Numbered from the stretch's first letter, positions 1-12,212 are shown. The stretch is DNA of 64,000 bases from Siphonodentalium dalli (GCA_032622095.1 CP136066.1:46472911-46536910), one strand, 5' to 3'. The notes: a model not told the origin generated them from the letters alone. Made by a program: numbers and translations.

Positions 1-1429
1 AAGACTGGATGAGGAAGGATTTCAAATGTTATTCGGTGTACATGTAACGGATACATGTAATCTAGATGTTATCGGTATTCGTCCATGCATGACATAATGT
101 GAGTTGTTGCTTTGTGACAGTCCTGGCTATATACATGTACCATATGTATACCAATGAATGGTATGCACTGAATCCAGTACTGTGCAGTGTGCAGCGAAGG
201 GGAGGCTTTAATATATAACCAAATGATGACCAACGTCTTCATCAAAGGCAAAAATGACACATCCATTCCTTCCTTGATGGAGACCGATCAGTGACGTCTA
301 CATTTTATCAGACTTAGTGGTGAAAATCTTGGCAAGTGAAGTTAGTGAATTCAATTCTACAACATACATGTACATGTACCTGTATGCTTCTGTATGTACC
401 TGTATGAGTCTCAGAAAATGTGCACTATGGCATCCAGTGTATGCATAACCTTTGTTATACCGTACTTCATACTACATTGACCAGAATTTGGAGGTGTACC
501 AGTTTCATATCTCTACACAAAGCACAACAGTACCCATGGATCAGTCTCAAGCCTTGTTTCTGAGCTTGTCTGAAGGATATGAACTTTTAAAGATATATTA
601 TGCACTTGTTCTGGTGCGTGAAACTGATCAGTTAGTACCAAGGCGCTATGCCAACTGGAAGAAGGTAGCATTCTACTAACATAGCCGAAAATCGAAAGCA
701 AATCAACCGTATCACTCCATAGAACACATTGCCTGAGCTACGCTCATTTGTGAATATTTACTACTCGATTCGGGGCGCATCTATCGGCGATAATATAACG
801 AAAACGAGTTCGCCTTTGATAGTTACTGCATTTAATTATGTATACGAATGATGGTGTGTGTTGTTAATTTGGATATAATATTTGTAAAAAGTACTACTTT
901 GAACAAGATTATTCTCCATTTATATTTTATCACCCTATTGGAGTGTTTCACATCACTTTAAGTGACAAATTATTGCAGCATGTCAATATAATCAGATTCA
1001 TGTACATGTACACACATACAGGGATTACAGGCCTTAAAATCCATCACAGAATAAAAATATTCTGATGTTCCTTTATCTTTGTCAACCTGCTGTATCACCA
1101 AGTAATATGTACAAGGAGCTTAATGTGGCTTAGACATGTACCATACATGTACATTTAAAGACAGATAATCCGAGTTCACGCTCCTCAATTACCATTTCTT
1201 TGGCTTAAGGGGTAAAAATAACTTATTCGAGTTGAGGAACACACCCTTTAAAGTTCTGAGTTAAAAAATATAATTTTTTGAAATCTGTTATTTTTCACCA
1301 CCATGAATATTTCCCGGCCTAGCAAATATTCAATGAGTCGATTGACATAATCTTGATACCAAGTTGCGATGAACAAAATGTTGATTTATAACACGTTTTG
1401 GAAAATGTTACACTAGAGTTGACAGTAGT
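1..1429. other. non-coding stretch, no gene recognised
   Basis: No reading frame here looks like a known protein. The stretch is AT-rich and has many TACATGTA words (near 40, 130, 365, 1005, 1140), a composition common in several marine invertebrate genomes. A 75-codon frame at 452-679 is within chance expectation. Confidence 0.6.
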
Positions 1430-1617
1430 TACAGTAATGCCCAAAGTAATTGACCACTTAACCACAGCAGAATTAAATGGCTTGTTGCCATTCATCGGAA
1501 AGCTCTTGGGGAGAGCTTTCCGATGAATGGCAACAAGTCATATTTCCGACTAAATCCTGAAAAATTTCCCATAATTCAGCTGTGGTTAAGTGGTCGATTA
1601 CTTTGGCCATTACTGTA
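1430..1617. mobile_element. TA-flanked foldback MITE, copy 1
   Basis: The whole 188-bp unit is an inverted repeat. The outer arms (1430-1475 and 1572-1617) start CAGTAATG and are bounded by TA on both sides, as expected for a Tc1/mariner-type target duplication. The centre is a perfect 26-bp stem (1481-1506 with 1512-1537) and a 5-nt loop. There is no coding capacity, so it would be non-autonomous. Superfamily assignment rests only on the TA flanks and the CAGT start. Confidence 0.75.
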
Positions 1618-1885
1618 GCATTATGTTTTGGTAATTAATTGATTAAGAAATGTTGTTCTTAGAATCTGATGATATGGAGACCATGGAGAGATTGTTTACC
1701 TTTAATTGTCAATGTTGACTTTAAAGCATACTAGTAACATATGTTATGTTTATTTTATGTATCCCTGCATAAAATGGGGTGATAAATTTATATTATACTC
1801 ACATCTGGTCTTTTGATATTTTGTGAGTAATTTATATGAAAGAATGGCATTGCATGCTAGCAATTCCGATAAACATCACTGTTAA

Positions 1886-2030
1886 AATGAGGCTTGTTGC
1901 CATTCATCGGAAAGCTCTCAGAGAGCTTTCCGATGAATGGCAACAAGCCATATTTCCGACTAAATCCTGAAAAGTTACCCATAATTCTACTGTGTTTAAG
2001 GAGTCGATTATACTCTGGGGCATTACTGTA
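1886..2030. mobile_element. TA-flanked foldback MITE, copy 2 (left arm decayed)
   Basis: This is a second copy of the 1430-1617 element. Its central palindrome is better: 29-bp perfect arms (1891-1919 and 1921-1949) around one unpaired base. The right arm runs to CATTACTG then TA at 2029-2030. The left outer arm is barely recognisable, so the copy is truncated or has diverged. Confidence 0.7.
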
Positions 2031-2156
2031 TTCGATATCTCAAGCTGTTGCATACCGAAAAGACTTGGGCTAGTACCTGAACAGTAAATCTGCATGATTC
2101 ATGAAACAGCTATTGAAAACATGCTGTATATACACAGAATTACACAATTTTGTTTA

Positions 2157-2263
2157 TGGGTTTGTTGATATGACACGAGTGCTAGCGCACAATGACGGAA
2201 TGAACAGCACACCCTAGAGTTCTATCTTTCCTCAATGGCACAAGTGCCGTATCAACAAATCCA
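2157..2263. repeat. small inverted repeat
   Basis: Arms of about 25 bp with a few mismatches (2157-2181 and 2239-2263) enclose roughly 57 bp. They read TTTGTTGATA on one side and TATCAACAAA on the other. It could be a tiny MITE; no flanking duplication is clear. Confidence 0.5.
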
Positions 2264-2691
2264 TTAATACAAGTGTCTTTCTGTGTTTATTACACATCAC
2301 CCGTCCTAGAATATGTGCATTTAAAAATACAGGGTTACGATGTTTATTAAGGCACATACAGTGCTTGTTTTGTCATGTGTGATGATTTTTTTTCCTATCG
2401 TTTGAACTGGATACTCAAATAACAGAAATTGTTATATATTTTTTTAGCAACCGACAGATTTGAGGTAACTCTTTCTATAAATATATTGAAAATCATGTGT
2501 CGGGATGTAATTATTAGCAATCAATATATTTTTTGTTGCATATATAGGTTTATACAATTTTAAGAGGCAGAACAAGATACAGGTACTTTGTATAGTTTCA
2601 TTTCGCGAATGTACACAGTATCTTGTTTGGCCTCTTGCAATTTTAGAAACCCATAACTGTAACGAGAAATTGTTGATTGTATATTTAAAGT
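2264..2691. other. non-coding stretch
   Basis: AT-rich, with no recognisable coding or repeat structure apart from neighbouring element ends. A 105-codon minus-strand frame spans 2444-2761 but crosses into the next repeat and resembles nothing I know. Confidence 0.5.
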
Positions 2692-3192
2692 TTAAAGGTA
2701 CGGGAGGCCTTGGCGGTGGGTATGCTGTGAAAATATTTCCACCGGTCAAAAACCGCCACAAACAGAAAGAATATTAAAATGTAGACAGACTTTGTCCGTA
2801 TACAAATAAGAAATATCGCATAAACAGTATGTTATTGTCATATGTTTGACCATTCTTATGTAAACAAAAGCATAAAAAGGTACTTTCCTGGTGTTTGTTT
2901 ATATTATGATGGTAAACATAAAGAGCGTTCATTGTTGCTGAATTTTGATATGGAACGAATAAAGAGCATTTATATGATTTGTGTGTGATTAGCCAGTAAC
3001 ACTGTGCTGCCTTCTGTAACACAATCAGGCTCCTGCTTAGGTAAAATATAGTAGGTCTTTATGATAGCATGCTGTTTACGCGATGGTCATGGTATATATG
3101 AACAAAACTGTATGCGTTTTAATGTTTTTCTGTTTACGGTGATTGAAACAAATATGAATATTTTCGACAACTAAGGCCTCCCGTGCCTTTAA
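2692..3192. mobile_element. TTAA-flanked inverted-repeat element, copy 1 (501 bp)
   Basis: Terminal inverted repeats begin AGGYACGGGAGGCCTT and both ends abut TTAA (2692-2695, 3189-3192). A copy of nearly the same length lies in opposite orientation at 44255-44757, and an interrupted one at 28639-30175. Internal subrepeats contain words such as CTCTTTATG and GTTTAC. No protein is encoded. The TTAA flanks suggest piggyBac-type integration, but TTAA could simply belong to the repeat end. Confidence 0.75.
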
Positions 3193-3229
3193 GCCCCCTT
3201 ATTGTCTCTATTATACATTTAACAATGAT

Positions 3230-3850
3230 ATTTACAAAGAAGTTTTTATATTCAGATTAAATGTCAATTGTATATTTTGAAACACAATTGAAATTATATA
3301 TTAATTTAAAATTAAATGTTTTTCTTAATTAAGAATTGTTTTCTAATGTATCTTTCCTAATTGGGGAAAATATTCCTAGTTAAGAAAACTTGTTTTCCTT
3401 ACTTAGATTTATTTTCCTGCTTGAGAAAATCTCATTCTAGAAAAAATTGGCATCACTTAAGAAAAAATATCTTGACGATATTTCTAACTATAGAAAATAT
3501 AATTTCTTGTTCTAGATTAATTGTATAGCTTTCTTAAATTTCTAGCTATTCTCCCAAGATAATCGCAGTATCTTAAACTTATCTTATTTCAAGAAAAATA
3601 AACTTATGTGAGAAAAACAATCTTTCCTACATTAAGAAAAAAAATCTATACTAAGATTTTTTTACTAGGATTTTCTTACTAAGATTACTGTGTTTTCTTA
3701 AAGAAATTTTCTCAGACAAGAAATTTTCCCACCCTTTCATTTCTTGACCTAGAAAATATGTTTTTCTTATTTTTCTAGCTATTCTCCCAAGATAATATCT
3801 CATTTCAAGATTTTTTTTTTCCTGAATTGAGAAAATATTTTTGGCAGTGC
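3230..3850. repeat. array of self-complementary AAGAAAA/TTTTCTT words
   Basis: About 620 bp are built of irregularly spaced words on the theme TTTTCTTA / TAAGAAAA / TCTAGAAA, in both orientations, with local palindromes such as TTCTTAATTAAGAA. There is no fixed period. It ends at GGCAGTGCAC. Similar word arrays are, to my knowledge, found inside non-autonomous DNA elements in animals; the exact family is unknown to me. Confidence 0.65.
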
Positions 3851-3860
3851 ACGAGCAGAC

Positions 3861-5332
3861 AGGCGGAGAGACATGGACAAACAGGCAGACATACAGCCAG
3901 ACATATATATAGAGATAATCTAAATGAAATGTAAAACAAGATTCGTCACATTAGCTTGGAGACTTGGATCCCTCTTTAAGAATTACAAAACCCATATATT
4001 ACAATGCCTCAACAATAGAAACATAATAATATAGCCTAGTCTGACCGAATCAAATTTAACACCAATTCATCCACTGTTAAAAATTACAAGACTAAATCAC
4101 GTGATCTCAACAGTGCTATAATATATGTAGATGTTAGAAATTGAGACCGTGTATAGTAATCGGACTATTGCGTCAATTAAAACTAGCTTATTGTCAACTA
4201 CTCCATCAACTGACACATATTATTCTTGTTACACATCGAATCGTATTACAGCCGCAAATACACACATATATGCGCAATACCCGTACTACATACTTGTGAC
4301 ATACCCGTTCGGTCGAATAGTTGAAACATATCGGTTGTGAGTATTCATTGTCGGGTTTAGTTCAGAAGTTCCTGAGTGAAATTATAAAAAAAACACAAAG
4401 GTCAGTAAATCTATAGACAAGCTTTTAATCGTTATACATTGCCTTGTACGTGCCTGCTTATTACGCCCTATGGGTGTTTTCTCAGGAGGTGTGTTTAACT
4501 TGTTAATGGACCAATGGGCGAAATATGATTAAATGTACTTGGATATTTTCGTTCGGTACTCGAACCATATGCTCAGAAAGGTACCTGAGTATCTTCGTAC
4601 TTCGTACTCGTTTCTCGTTCAGAGGGAGCATGCATAAGCGATTCTGTCGCGATGTGTATTCACGTATCGCTTTCTGCGAGCGCCTCGATATGCTTTATTA
4701 CGCCATATGGGTACTTACTGCTGCGCTGATATGTCCGTGACAATGGGGTGATGGGCAATGGGGGATATCTGGCAGGACCACACATTTCAGGTTTCACGCG
4801 ATGCGAGTTATTTTTGGAAATTGTAGTAAGGCTGATCTGGCCGAATCTCGCAGGACAACACATTTCGGGTTTTCGCGGATGTGTATTCGCGGATGTCTCA
4901 TTATTGTTGCAGTATGCACCTCAGTTCCAACTTGTTCTAAGTGACCTAGTGGTACGAAACGTCCGAACCATACTCACCTGGGGTAAATTGTCAAGCGCTA
5001 TTCGATGCGCTTATGTCCGATGTTGTATCTTGCTTCGTTATGGATATATCAGCGATTCTCCCTTGTTCGTTGTGCTCTAAAGTAGGATGGGTTCAGTTCT
5101 ACTTTGTCTTATAGTTTATTTGCTTAGTTATTTTTTGTCATCAGTTATTTGTGATACATAAATCAGTTCCAATATGTTTGATATGCTGTTATGGTGGTAC
5201 TTTTCTGGGCAACTTTGGTCGATGTGACAATTCTGGGTAATTTTTTGGTCACATCGATCAAAGCGTAACTGTATTATACGATATTACGTAACATCGGACA
5301 AAGTGGAACTGAGTACTTGTTCTGCTATTCAG
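3861..5332. other. non-coding stretch with local duplication
   Basis: No recognised gene. The segment 4828-4915 recurs with few differences at 10636-10721, so part of it is a dispersed repeat. A 110-codon plus frame (4748-5080) overlaps this repeat and is not protein-like. Confidence 0.5.
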
Positions 5333-5645
5333 CAACCAGACTTACATACCGATGTTATATGCCAGAGTTTGACCGAGAAACCACCCATGATGTCAACCAA
5401 CGTTGATCCCGAAGTTTCTATTTCTAATGTTAGCGCGACCAAACGGTGCAGTTAACATCTCTGTTTCGCAACCAGACTTACCTACCGAAGTTATATGCCA
5501 GAATTTAACCGAGAAACCGCCCATGATGTTAACCAACGTTGATCCCGAAGTTTCTATTTCTAATGTTTGCGCGACGAACGGTGCAGTTGTTGACACTTTT
5601 GTTTCGCAACCAGACTTACCTACCGATGTTATATGCCAGAGTTGA
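5333..5645 (+). repeat. tandem repeat that encodes a ~46-residue protein repeat, degenerate
   Basis: About 2.3 units lie in tandem, with unit starts at 5333, 5469 and 5607 (spacings 136 and 138). The last two units read through in one frame (5403-5642) with the pattern SQPDLPT-(E/D)-VICQ ... TEKPPMM ... TNVDPEVSISNV. Differences between units are partly silent or conservative. The first unit has one extra base and a loss of three, so it is out of frame. A TGA ends the frame just after the third VICQ. I do not recognise the protein; it may be a fragment of a repetitive gene or of an element. Confidence 0.55.
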
Positions 5646-6930
5646 ACATTTTAAATCCGGATACTAGACTTCATCATATATTTCAGCCGTCCATTGTGAT
5701 TAAATAATGGCATCATCAGAATGCTGCCCGATATACATTGTACAGTTTATAATGGGATAATTAGTGATGCATTCCAGTTATACAGTACATCACTAATTAA
5801 CCCACTCAACTCCGTAATTAGTGATTCTACAATCTACATAGGCTTCACTATACTATACAGTAATGATGATGCATTCAATGGCTATGTGTCAAAATGGACG
5901 TGTAACTTATTATTGGAAATGTGTAAATCTCGACCTAAAATGTTTATAACGCTGCCATTCTTTATTCCAGTACCAGATCATTTGGCCATGATGGTTGTTT
6001 AATAATGTAAAAATCTCGCAGTAATAAGACCAACACCATTTGTCGCTTCTGGACCAGCTAAACGATTAAATTTAATTTATGGTGTGAGGATAACTACATT
6101 ACATAAGATGTTTATCTTTGTTTAGGGTCTAAGTGCGATCCCTGGATGTAATGTTGAATATGTTAGAGTTCCAGGAGTTGGTGACACCTCCGTTGTTTAA
6201 GAGGGTCTGGGTGCACCACCGCAGTTAATTGTTTGGAATTTGTGGACACGTCACATATCTGATGTTTATAATTTTGTTCGTAGGGCTTGAGGATCACCCT
6301 GGAATTAACTCCTTTTTAATTTGTATCAGCTGTCATGTACCCACAGGTTGTGGGTCGGAGGCATTCTCGCATAAATGTATTTATGTTGTAGATGTTGGAG
6401 GTCCTGTCCGAAAGTGATCTCATATGTTAACAGTGCACTTCAACGAATAGAAAAACGGATGAACGCCAATGACACAACAGCCACTTAAACTGCTAAACTG
6501 TTACCAATGAATGATCCCTATACCTAATTCAATCGCAAGTTATAGCCTGACAATACTGCTAATGGAATTCATTCTAAGAAAAAGCTATGACGCGCGGAAG
6601 CATATTTTGTTCTGTCACATGCAGTAATGGGTGGATATATATTTTGTCAAAAAGTAGCGTTTTGGTACAGTTTTTCCAACAACTTTTTGTATACACCAAG
6701 GTGGTAAGTTTCGTTGCTTTTGGTTGTTATACGTGTTTGGAATATGCTTTTTAAACTCATCCTTTTTTGCCCATGTTTTTGAATATATAAAATGCCACCC
6801 GTGTGCCACATACATGTATAGCACACATTTTCTATCAACAATGATATAATGCGGTGTGGTTGCGATTAGAAACCCTTTGCATGTTTTATTGATCACCTGC
6901 CAAGCTTCTGCTTCGTCGAAAAATAGTCGT
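5646..6930. other. non-coding stretch, no gene recognised
   Basis: Two frames of 93 codons (5721-6002 plus, 6615-6896 minus) show no family resemblance and no codon pattern that separates them from background. No repeat structure was seen. Confidence 0.5.
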
Positions 6931-7803
6931 TAAGGCGGCGCTCCATTCGTCAATTCTTCAAAAATCTATTTAAAAAAAAGACAAGTTAACAGGATTTCAT
7001 CCCTGCTTGTATTTCCTCTAGCTATGGTGCATAGAGACAATACAATTAACCCCAAAATGTGACATAAGTTGGCCATTATGATTTAATAGAAATCGTTATA
7101 AAGAAAAACACATTTATACAAACCTTATAATACCATGCATCTGGGAGATGCACAATGTTTGCAGTGTGCAGTGAACACTGTTCTGCACAGTTAGCATCAA
7201 ACTTGCAGGAATGTACTTTGATCTACATGTAAACAAACAGAAAGCATGTACTTTTGTTTTATATGAAAACCCGATTCACATAAAACACAATTCTGTCTTT
7301 GGATGGTTTCAGGACTATACGGACTGACTATAAAACACATATTATGATAGGCTTAGCATATAAGTTGTCAGTATAAGCGGAAAAAGACAAAAATGTTATT
7401 TATGGTTCCTGGAACTATAAAAAGACAAATTTGTATTGTAATTGATGAATCGGGTATCCATATCAAAACAAAAGCACATGTTTTTTGTTTACATGCAGAT
7501 CAATTTACATTCCTGCAAGTTTATGCTAACTGTGCAGAACAGTGTTCACTGTACGCTGCAGACATTATGCATCTTCCAGATGGTATTGTAAGGTTTGTAT
7601 ATATGTGATTATTGCTGCAAAATATATTTTGGAACTTTGTAAATATTTTTTATAATTTCTATTAAATCATAATGACCAACTTATATCACATGTTGGGGTT
7701 AATGCTATTGTCTCTATGTTGACTAGCAAGCAGGGATGAAATTCTGTTAACTTGCCTTTTAAAAAATATATTTTTGAATATTTGACGAGTGGAGCGCCCC
7801 TTA
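6931..7803. mobile_element. long foldback element with arms of about 400 bp
   Basis: The unit is almost entirely an imperfect inverted repeat. The left arm runs from 6931 (TAAGGCGGCGCTCC) to about 7330, the right arm from about 7385 to 7803 (GGAGCGCCCCTTA), with only some 50 bp between. The arms align through most of their length with small indels, so a transcript would fold into a hairpin of about 870 nt. The right arm keeps a 71-codon open frame (7393-7608) ending near a GT-containing donor-like site, possibly a captured exon. No transposase is present. Confidence 0.75.
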
Positions 7804-10500
7804 TATATCAACACTACCACTTATACTCTAGATGTCAATATGTGTTGTGAGCGTGAGGGCAATACAACCCGTGATCGGATGAGGAGGCGGGAATCCAACC
7901 CATTCCACCTCGCAATCGCATTTTTGTCATGGTTTCACGTGGTACATGTTAACAGTTTTCAATCAGAAACTCGTTGTTATGTAGGGTTCATTCATAGACA
8001 TTGCTTGGAGTTTGTGTGAAACATTTAGCATGAACTATACTCAAGAAGAGGTCATTTTATATGTCATTTATGATGGATGGTGTATCAAATGTGCAATTCC
8101 ACTCAATGACAGATTCTCTAACTAACGTGAGTAGATTTGTACAAGGGAAACAATGGTGCATCATATAAATGGTTGGACGTATTAGTGATAAGTCCAACTT
8201 AAAGTGCTGGGAGCGTTTAGGTTATAGAAGTTTACAATATTACATTAATTTAACTTGACGTGAAAACGTGTATGGGTAAATTAAATGTCAACCTTTGGCA
8301 GCTGCTTTGGCGGCTTAATTTTCATCGATTGCGACCAAACTAGATGTTCGGTGTGTCTGTGATGGATATCTGCAAAATATGTGTAGAACAACAAAGCAAA
8401 TGTGCATATCCATCCATATGCACCATGATATGCATGGGAGCAAATTAGATATGCACATCGTTGCTTACATGTTCCACTTGTCTGCTTGACGCTCATTGGA
8501 ATGCAAACGTATCTATATATGTTTGTATCGACTCACAATCATGCATGTGATCACAGTGACGTAGTTCTTCGGCAAAACTATAGTAAGTTATTTGATGTCC
8601 ATACTTATATTGGAGCGAACCCAGAGACAATCTTGAAATATCGGTATTTTTTCGCCAGTAATGTTTACATCGAAAAGGAAAATTCAGAAACATACATGTA
8701 TTGGTTTGAGTTAGTTCTATGCTGATGTTTTTCCATTAAACATTTTGATATTCAAGAGCTTTGTTTATTGAAATTTGTTCCCACGCTGAGTCTTAATACA
8801 CATAGTATTATACGTAGAGGAACTTCGGTAATCGATATATCGTGACACTTTAGCGCTGGCGGTGTAGCGTCTATCGCCTCCAGACAGGTTCTACCTCTGT
8901 GGCCCAACATCGTGATGTATATTATATAATAACTAACTTCCATCCCGACATTATAACGTAGCGGCCCCGACTTTTAAAGTTGGTAAAGAATATAATCTAA
9001 TCGTTATCAGTTTTTCAATTCGACGAGTTGATTTCCTCTGATGTCTCAATTGTGTTTAGTCGACACAAACAATGTAAATGTATTATCTGTGGTCTTGTGA
9101 TATTATGGTGACTGCACTGTCACCTCGCACACGTTATATAGGCCTCCGCTCCGAATTGGTCAGTAACACTGAGTTAGTCTCCTCGGTGACTAACCAGTTT
9201 ATGTACTAGTAATGTCTTATAGATCTCAACGCTTACTTTCATTCATTACATGTTGCTCACGAGTCTAAGTGGCAAGGGATTTATAAGTATGGTCAGCCTG
9301 AGCACTCGCTATTATACCGCGTTATCCATGGCTCTGTGATTATCACGTAAATGTCTGCTATTTTTCAATACTTTATCGTCAAATCTGTTTTTCTCAGGTA
9401 TGCATTGCAAGAATAATTGAAATGGGTGTCATATATAATTCAATGGTGTCCCATAGAAGTAACCAATAATTTGGTTCCGATGTTTGGATCATTGGAAGTA
9501 TATGAAAATGCTTCTGTAAGTGTTTAAATAAGTTGGAGCCAAGTTAGCCATTGGTTCCATAATCCATATAGACTCCTTTTCCTATACTCCCATTACTTCC
9601 TATGAATTTCCTTTATGGTAAATGGCTGGAAGCAGTTTCTTTTTATTTTTAAATTTCGCAGAGTGGGTTGGTCAGAACAAAACAAGCTAATGGCACTCTT
9701 ACATATAATTACCGAACCGTTTGCGATAAAATAAATGATGTCCAGTATGCCGGCAATGTGTCTAGAGAAACTTTTGTGTAGTATATAATTTTGTTGCTGA
9801 CTTCGCGGGCGCTATAGTGACACCCTACAATCCCCACCGAAAACACAGGGTCAAATCGCTTTAAGGCCGTCTTCGTGGATATGACGTTGCTTCTCAATCA
9901 ATTCCTAACACTAACAACGCATACTTGGGATAAACGTCAGGTTAGAATACTGTTGGTGTTTCATTTAGGACTGATAAACCCCATTCATGTTGTGAGGTTC
10001 TAATCGACACATCATCATATTTTGGTACCAATTGTTCTATATACATAATAATACATAAAATTTGTGTATATGAAACAATTTGACCTCAATATCTTTCTGA
10101 TTTCCAATTTGTTATCACGTTATTGTATAGAAGAACTTCATTCCAATGTGTTCCATGTGACTTAAGTGGTGGTGAAATGGCACATGGAACAAGTTCGCCC
10201 TGAAAAAACCTTATCGTTGCCAAATGCTACACAATACTGAGTGGCATTAATTCCGTTCTATGTTGTGCTATGTAAACAAATTGATGGGGTACCTCGATGG
10301 AACTGTCGCTGGTAGAGTGTCACTAACTGTTGCGGCACTGCCTTTAATTTGCTCGAAAGAGCATAACATTGTCTACATTTTGGTGACAAGCCGACCAATG
10401 TATCTCTTATAGTTCACGAGTACTACATCGTCAAATGTTAAAATTCGATTATCTCGTAACATTGAAAAAGGCACTTAGAACAAGTTGGAACTGAGGTGAC
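7804..10500. other. non-coding stretch, no gene recognised
   Basis: Short frames only (at most about 79 codons), none protein-like. Around 9460-9560 the words ACCAAT and ATTGGTTCC alternate in both orientations, a weak version of the word arrays seen elsewhere. Nothing else was recognised. Confidence 0.45.
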
Positions 10501-10845
10501 GGTATGTAACTTGTATGACCGCGTTAATTGCTGTCGATGTTTAGGTACATGTATGAACAATAGCTGGCTGGACCACTCTTATTTTTTATAATCGGAACGC
10601 AATGCACAATAACAGCTGAAACTTTGCTGATGAAGTAAGGCTGATCAGGCCGAATCTCGCAGGACAACATATTTCAGGTTTTCGCGGATGTGTATTCGCG
10701 GATGTCTCATTGTTGCAGTATGTAACTTTTATGACCGCGTTAATTGCTTTCAATGTTTAGGTATGAACAATAGCTGGGCCATTCTTGAAGATTTTATGGC
10801 GGGAACTCAATGCAATATAACAGCTTACCGTGATGATGAAGTATG
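10501..10845 (+). repeat. direct duplication interrupted by a dispersed repeat
   Basis: The segment 10502-10637 is repeated with indels at 10717-10842; both start GTATGTAACTT, continue through GACCGCGTTAATTGCT, and end GATGAAGTA. Between them sits an 86-bp segment (10636-10721) nearly identical to 4828-4915. Confidence 0.6.
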
Positions 10846-11039
10846 TCTCAGTTGGAATGTAGACTAAATGTATTGCGAAGTATCGGGTGTGTATTTAGTC
10901 CGTTTAGTAGATTTTTGGTCCGCATTTAGAGGCTTTCTGGTGTGGTGAATGAGAAGCATGCAGTAATAAGCCGTAATTTTTGTAATAATTTGAAGGATTA
11001 GTTATTTTAACGGTATCCTGTGGCGGTCATTCATGAAAC

Positions 11040-11150
11040 TAGGGATCCGCGAATATTCGAGATTCGATTCGATGTCGATATCGGGCAACCGATTCGAGAT
11101 CGACACCGAATCGGTCCGCTGATTCGGACATTTTCGAATCTGTGTTACTT
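11040..11150. repeat. array of self-complementary GATTCGA/TCGAATC words
   Basis: ATTCGA, GATTCGA and TCGAATC words recur in both orientations over about 110 bp with no fixed period. This belongs to the same structural class as the arrays at 3230, 32060 and 47130 but uses a different word. Confidence 0.55.
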
Positions 11151-11404
11151 TGGTGTAGTCTCGTTTTTTGGGTCTAAATAACACATGCCAAATGACCTGA
11201 ACTCACAAAAATTGAAGCACAAGGTTGCCAAGTTAGCCAACGTAGGTAATTTTGAATGTATGCGTTCAGAATAGACGCGCATTATGCAAATTATGTGCTT
11301 CGATCGCAACCCGTGACGGTGTTCAATCGCCGCATATATTTGTAATCTGTATCGACACTATGCAAATTGTCTACATTGTCTAAAGTGTTATTAAATAATA
11401 TAGA

Positions 11405-12212
11405 TACCTTACTCGTATTTAAATTCGCGTAGTACTATTTTTCGCTGTTTTGAATTCGCGCTCCTAGCTGCGCGAATTCAATACTGACAAAAATGTTGTC
11501 GTAATTGATTTGATGATGCAGTTTCAGATCTTAGTCGTCCATGAAGATATGTGTGCAATGCAAGATGTAAAGCCGTCGTGATGGTGTTTAATATGCACAC
11601 TGTGCATATTAAACACCAGCACGACGGCTTTACATCTTGCATAAATTAACATAACTGCATCATTAATGTGTTGTGAAGACTGGTGTGTAGACGCTCCAAA
11701 TATTTATTCTGATATCGAAATAGTTACAAACATACTCAAAGAAGTAAAACCGCAAGCACGACTGTCGAATTGAAAACTTTCATAAGAAAAAATAAAAACT
11801 TGGCTGCGGGTTATGTTGACATTAACCAATTCAGACTGTTTCGCCGCGGTGTCACGCCAGTGTTATGAATAGGGCGACATGCATCTCCAGTCTGCATTAT
11901 GTGTATTTCTTATATGTATTTCAACATCAATGATGTTACCATGATTTGTTGCTGTATAATTATGTCATACATCTACATATCATTAATGCTTTACACGTGG
12001 TTGCCCGCATGTGAAATATAGTCATACAAGCTTAATATTCGGTACAATCTTCCGCAATGTACATACATGTAACTCGTCGACACAAAGCCTTCTTGTTTCC
12101 CTGTGGTTTAGTCTAAACTCCGGGGTCGTACTCTATTTCGTTCTGTTTTGAATTCGCGCACTGACGGGTATGCGAAAAATAGTACTGCGCGAATTTAAAT
12201 ACGAGTAAGGTA
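11405..12212 (-). mobile_element. TA-flanked TIR element family 1, copy A (808 bp)
   Basis: Terminal inverted repeats start CCTTACTCGTATTTAAATTC and are flanked by TA (11405-11406, 12211-12212). Subterminal repeats with GCGCGAATTYAAA and GAAAAATAGTAC occur at both ends. A second copy of exactly the same length lies at 45926-46733 in the opposite orientation and a left-truncated third at 60291-61030. No transposase frame is present. The TA duplication and TIRs point to a Tc1/mariner-like non-autonomous element; the superfamily is inferred. Confidence 0.8.
11560..11640. repeat. 81-bp hairpin inside copy A
   Basis: Arms of about 39 bp (11560-11598 and 11602-11640) pair with a single clear mismatch around a 3-nt centre. 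The related copy at 60291-61030 has only one orientation of this segment, so the hairpin looks like a local inverted duplication that arose in copy A. Confidence 0.75.

Noticed and set aside
11040-11130. tRNA-like B box (GATTCGATTC)
   Set aside because: No A box at the right distance and no cloverleaf; the words belong to a repetitive array.
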